33,407 nucleotides of DNA. Source: Geodermatophilus sp. DF01-2. GTDB lineage: Bacteria > Actinomycetota > Actinomycetes > Mycobacteriales > Geodermatophilaceae. The stretch is taken from assembly GCF_004571065.1 (NCBI RefSeq), contig NZ_SPQN01000050.1, positions 1-33,407 of the forward strand, given 5' to 3'. Below are positions 32,568 through 33,407 of the stretch, one piece after another (the stretch's first letter is position 1; each line of letters begins with the position of its first letter). The translations under genes and the position numbers were made by a program. The notes under the pieces were generated by a model. It saw nothing but the letters and a program-made list of their open reading frames with translations, searched no databases and was not told the DNA's origin.

Positions 32568-33407
32568 CCGACCGGGGAAGCCGCCGTCCGCCGTCCCCGG
32601 TCACGCTGCGACGGCTGGAGCGCGCCTCGGGGTCGCTGGCCACCCGCGCCGTCGCGCGAATGGACGACGAGCTGCCCTGGTTCCGCACCATGCCCGCCGA
32701 CCAGCGCTCCTGGGTGATGCTCGTGGCGCAGGCCGGCATCGCCTCCCTCGTCGAGTGGTGCCGCAGCCCCGACCGGCCGCCGCGGCTGACCGGCGAGGTC
32801 TTCGGCGCGGCACCGCGCGAGCTGGCGCGGGTCGTGCCGCTCAAGCACACCGTCGACCTGGTCAGGGTGACGGTGGAGGTGATGGACGACTTCGTCGACA
32901 CCGTCGCCGAGTCCGGGGACGCCGACGCGCTGCGGCTGGCGGTGCTGCAGTTCAGCCGCGAGGTGGCCTTCGCCACCGCGCACGTGTACGCGACCTTCGC
33001 CGAGAGCCGCGGCGCCTGGGACGCCCGGCTGGAGGCCCTCCTCGTCGACGCTCTGGTGCGCGGAGAGCGCCCCGAGGAGCTGTCGGGGCGGGCCTCGGCG
33101 CTCGGCTGGGCCGCGACGAGCCCGGTGACCGTGCTGGTCGGCGCCACCCCGCCGGAGGGCGACGCGCACGGCGCCGCGCGGCGGGCCGCCCGGCAGCTGC
33201 GCAGCGAGGTGCTGGTCGGCGTGCACGCCGACCAGCTGGTCGTCGTCCTCGGCGGGTCGGTCGACCTCGAGGCCGTGGCCGAGCGGGTCAGCGACGAGTT
33301 CGGCCCCGGGCCGGTCGTGATGGGCCCGGTGGTCGACTCGCTGGGCCGGGCCGGCGACTCGGCGGCGGCCGCGCTCGCCGGCCTGCGCGCCGCCCGGGCG
33401 TGGCCGG
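32564..33407 (+). CDS. PucR-type transcriptional regulator, FasR-like (partial, C-terminus beyond window)
   Basis: 281 complete codons from GTG 32564, continuing past the right edge. The visible part, LRRLERASGSLATRAVARMDD, LPWFRTMPADQRSWVMLVAQAGI, FGAAPRELARVVPLKHTVDLVR and GWAATSPVTVLVGATP, matches the N-terminal and GGDEF-like regions of the actinobacterial regulator encoded between aceE and fabD (Rv2242 in M. tuberculosis; FasR in Streptomyces coelicolor, which activates the fabD-H-P-F fatty acid synthesis operon). The C-terminal PucR-type helix-turn-helix is outside the window. By synteny fabD should follow. Here four genes separate it from aceE. Assignment as FasR-like is from homology recalled and context. 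Confidence 0.82.
   Translation, partial: MSDRGSRRPPSPVTLRRLERASGSLATRAVARMDDELPWFRTMPADQRSWVMLVAQAGIASLVEWCRSPDRPPRLTGEVFGAAPRELARVVPLKHTVDLVRVTVEVMDDFVDTVAESGDADALRLAVLQFSREVAFATAHVYATFAESRGAWDARLEALLVDALVRGERPEELSGRASALGWAATSPVTVLVGATPPEGDAHGAARRAARQLRSEVLVGVHADQLVVVLGGSVDLEAVAERVSDEFGPGPVVMGPVVDSLGRAGDSAAAALAGLRAARAWP

Overview
The window is very GC-rich, densely packed actinobacterial chromosome with many GTG starts and several leaderless-type promoters. The conserved backbone matches the neighbourhood known from Mycobacterium tuberculosis: RNase H/phosphatase – zinc-ribbon coiled-coil – Nif3 (Rv2228c–Rv2230c order), and ahpE – DUF3052 – aceE – PucR-type regulator (Rv2238c–Rv2242 order). 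Together with CHRD-protein, FUSC, WS/DGAT and intergenic repeat content, a Geodermatophilaceae-like organism (Blastococcus/Geodermatophilus/Modestobacter type) is my best guess; the genus is inference.

Layout. 0–3.4 kb: start of a membrane protein (possibly a class F sortase), a CHRD surface protein, and a CopC–CopD copper pair with a cupredoxin-like tail. 3.43–5.84 kb: a small decayed integrative element lodged at the 3' end of rnpB (RNase P RNA, 5.81–6.22 kb, minus strand). It carries an AlpA/MerR-like HTH gene, a PIN-toxin module, a truncated tyrosine integrase and a stump of another gene, and is bounded by a 35-bp imperfect direct repeat (30/35) with arm-type repeats just inside. 6.4–9.5 kb: PIG-L deacetylase and deaminase (divergent, overlapping starts), a lipoprotein behind a Crp-like site, and DoxX/TSUP membrane proteins sharing a bidirectional promoter. 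9.7–12.9 kb: nadA, RNase H/phosphatase, zinc-ribbon protein. 13.0–15.9 kb: MctP-type symporter with DUF3311 partner, then Nif3. 16.1–23.9 kb: FUSC transporter and a lipid-flavoured group (three alpha/beta hydrolases, WS/DGAT acyltransferase, SDR/epimerase). 23.9–28.5 kb: tRNA-Val, AhpE-type peroxiredoxin, DUF3052, aceE. 28.6–33.4 kb: CPA1 antiporter, M20 amidohydrolase, pirin-like cupin, PAP2 phosphatase, and the start of a FasR-like PucR regulator that runs off the end.

The most notable non-genic signals are: (i) the rnpB-targeted element and its att/arm repeats; (ii) a family of hairpin-forming intergenic repeats that begin just after stop codons and are always oriented like the gene they follow (five copies: 12.9, 20.7, 21.9, 24.1, 24.9 kb), with stem changes that keep pairing; (iii) a 26-bp perfect tandem repeat near 24.77 kb; (iv) a cluster of large hairpins between nif3 and the FUSC gene; (v) a 16-bp identical promoter segment used by two separate transcription units.
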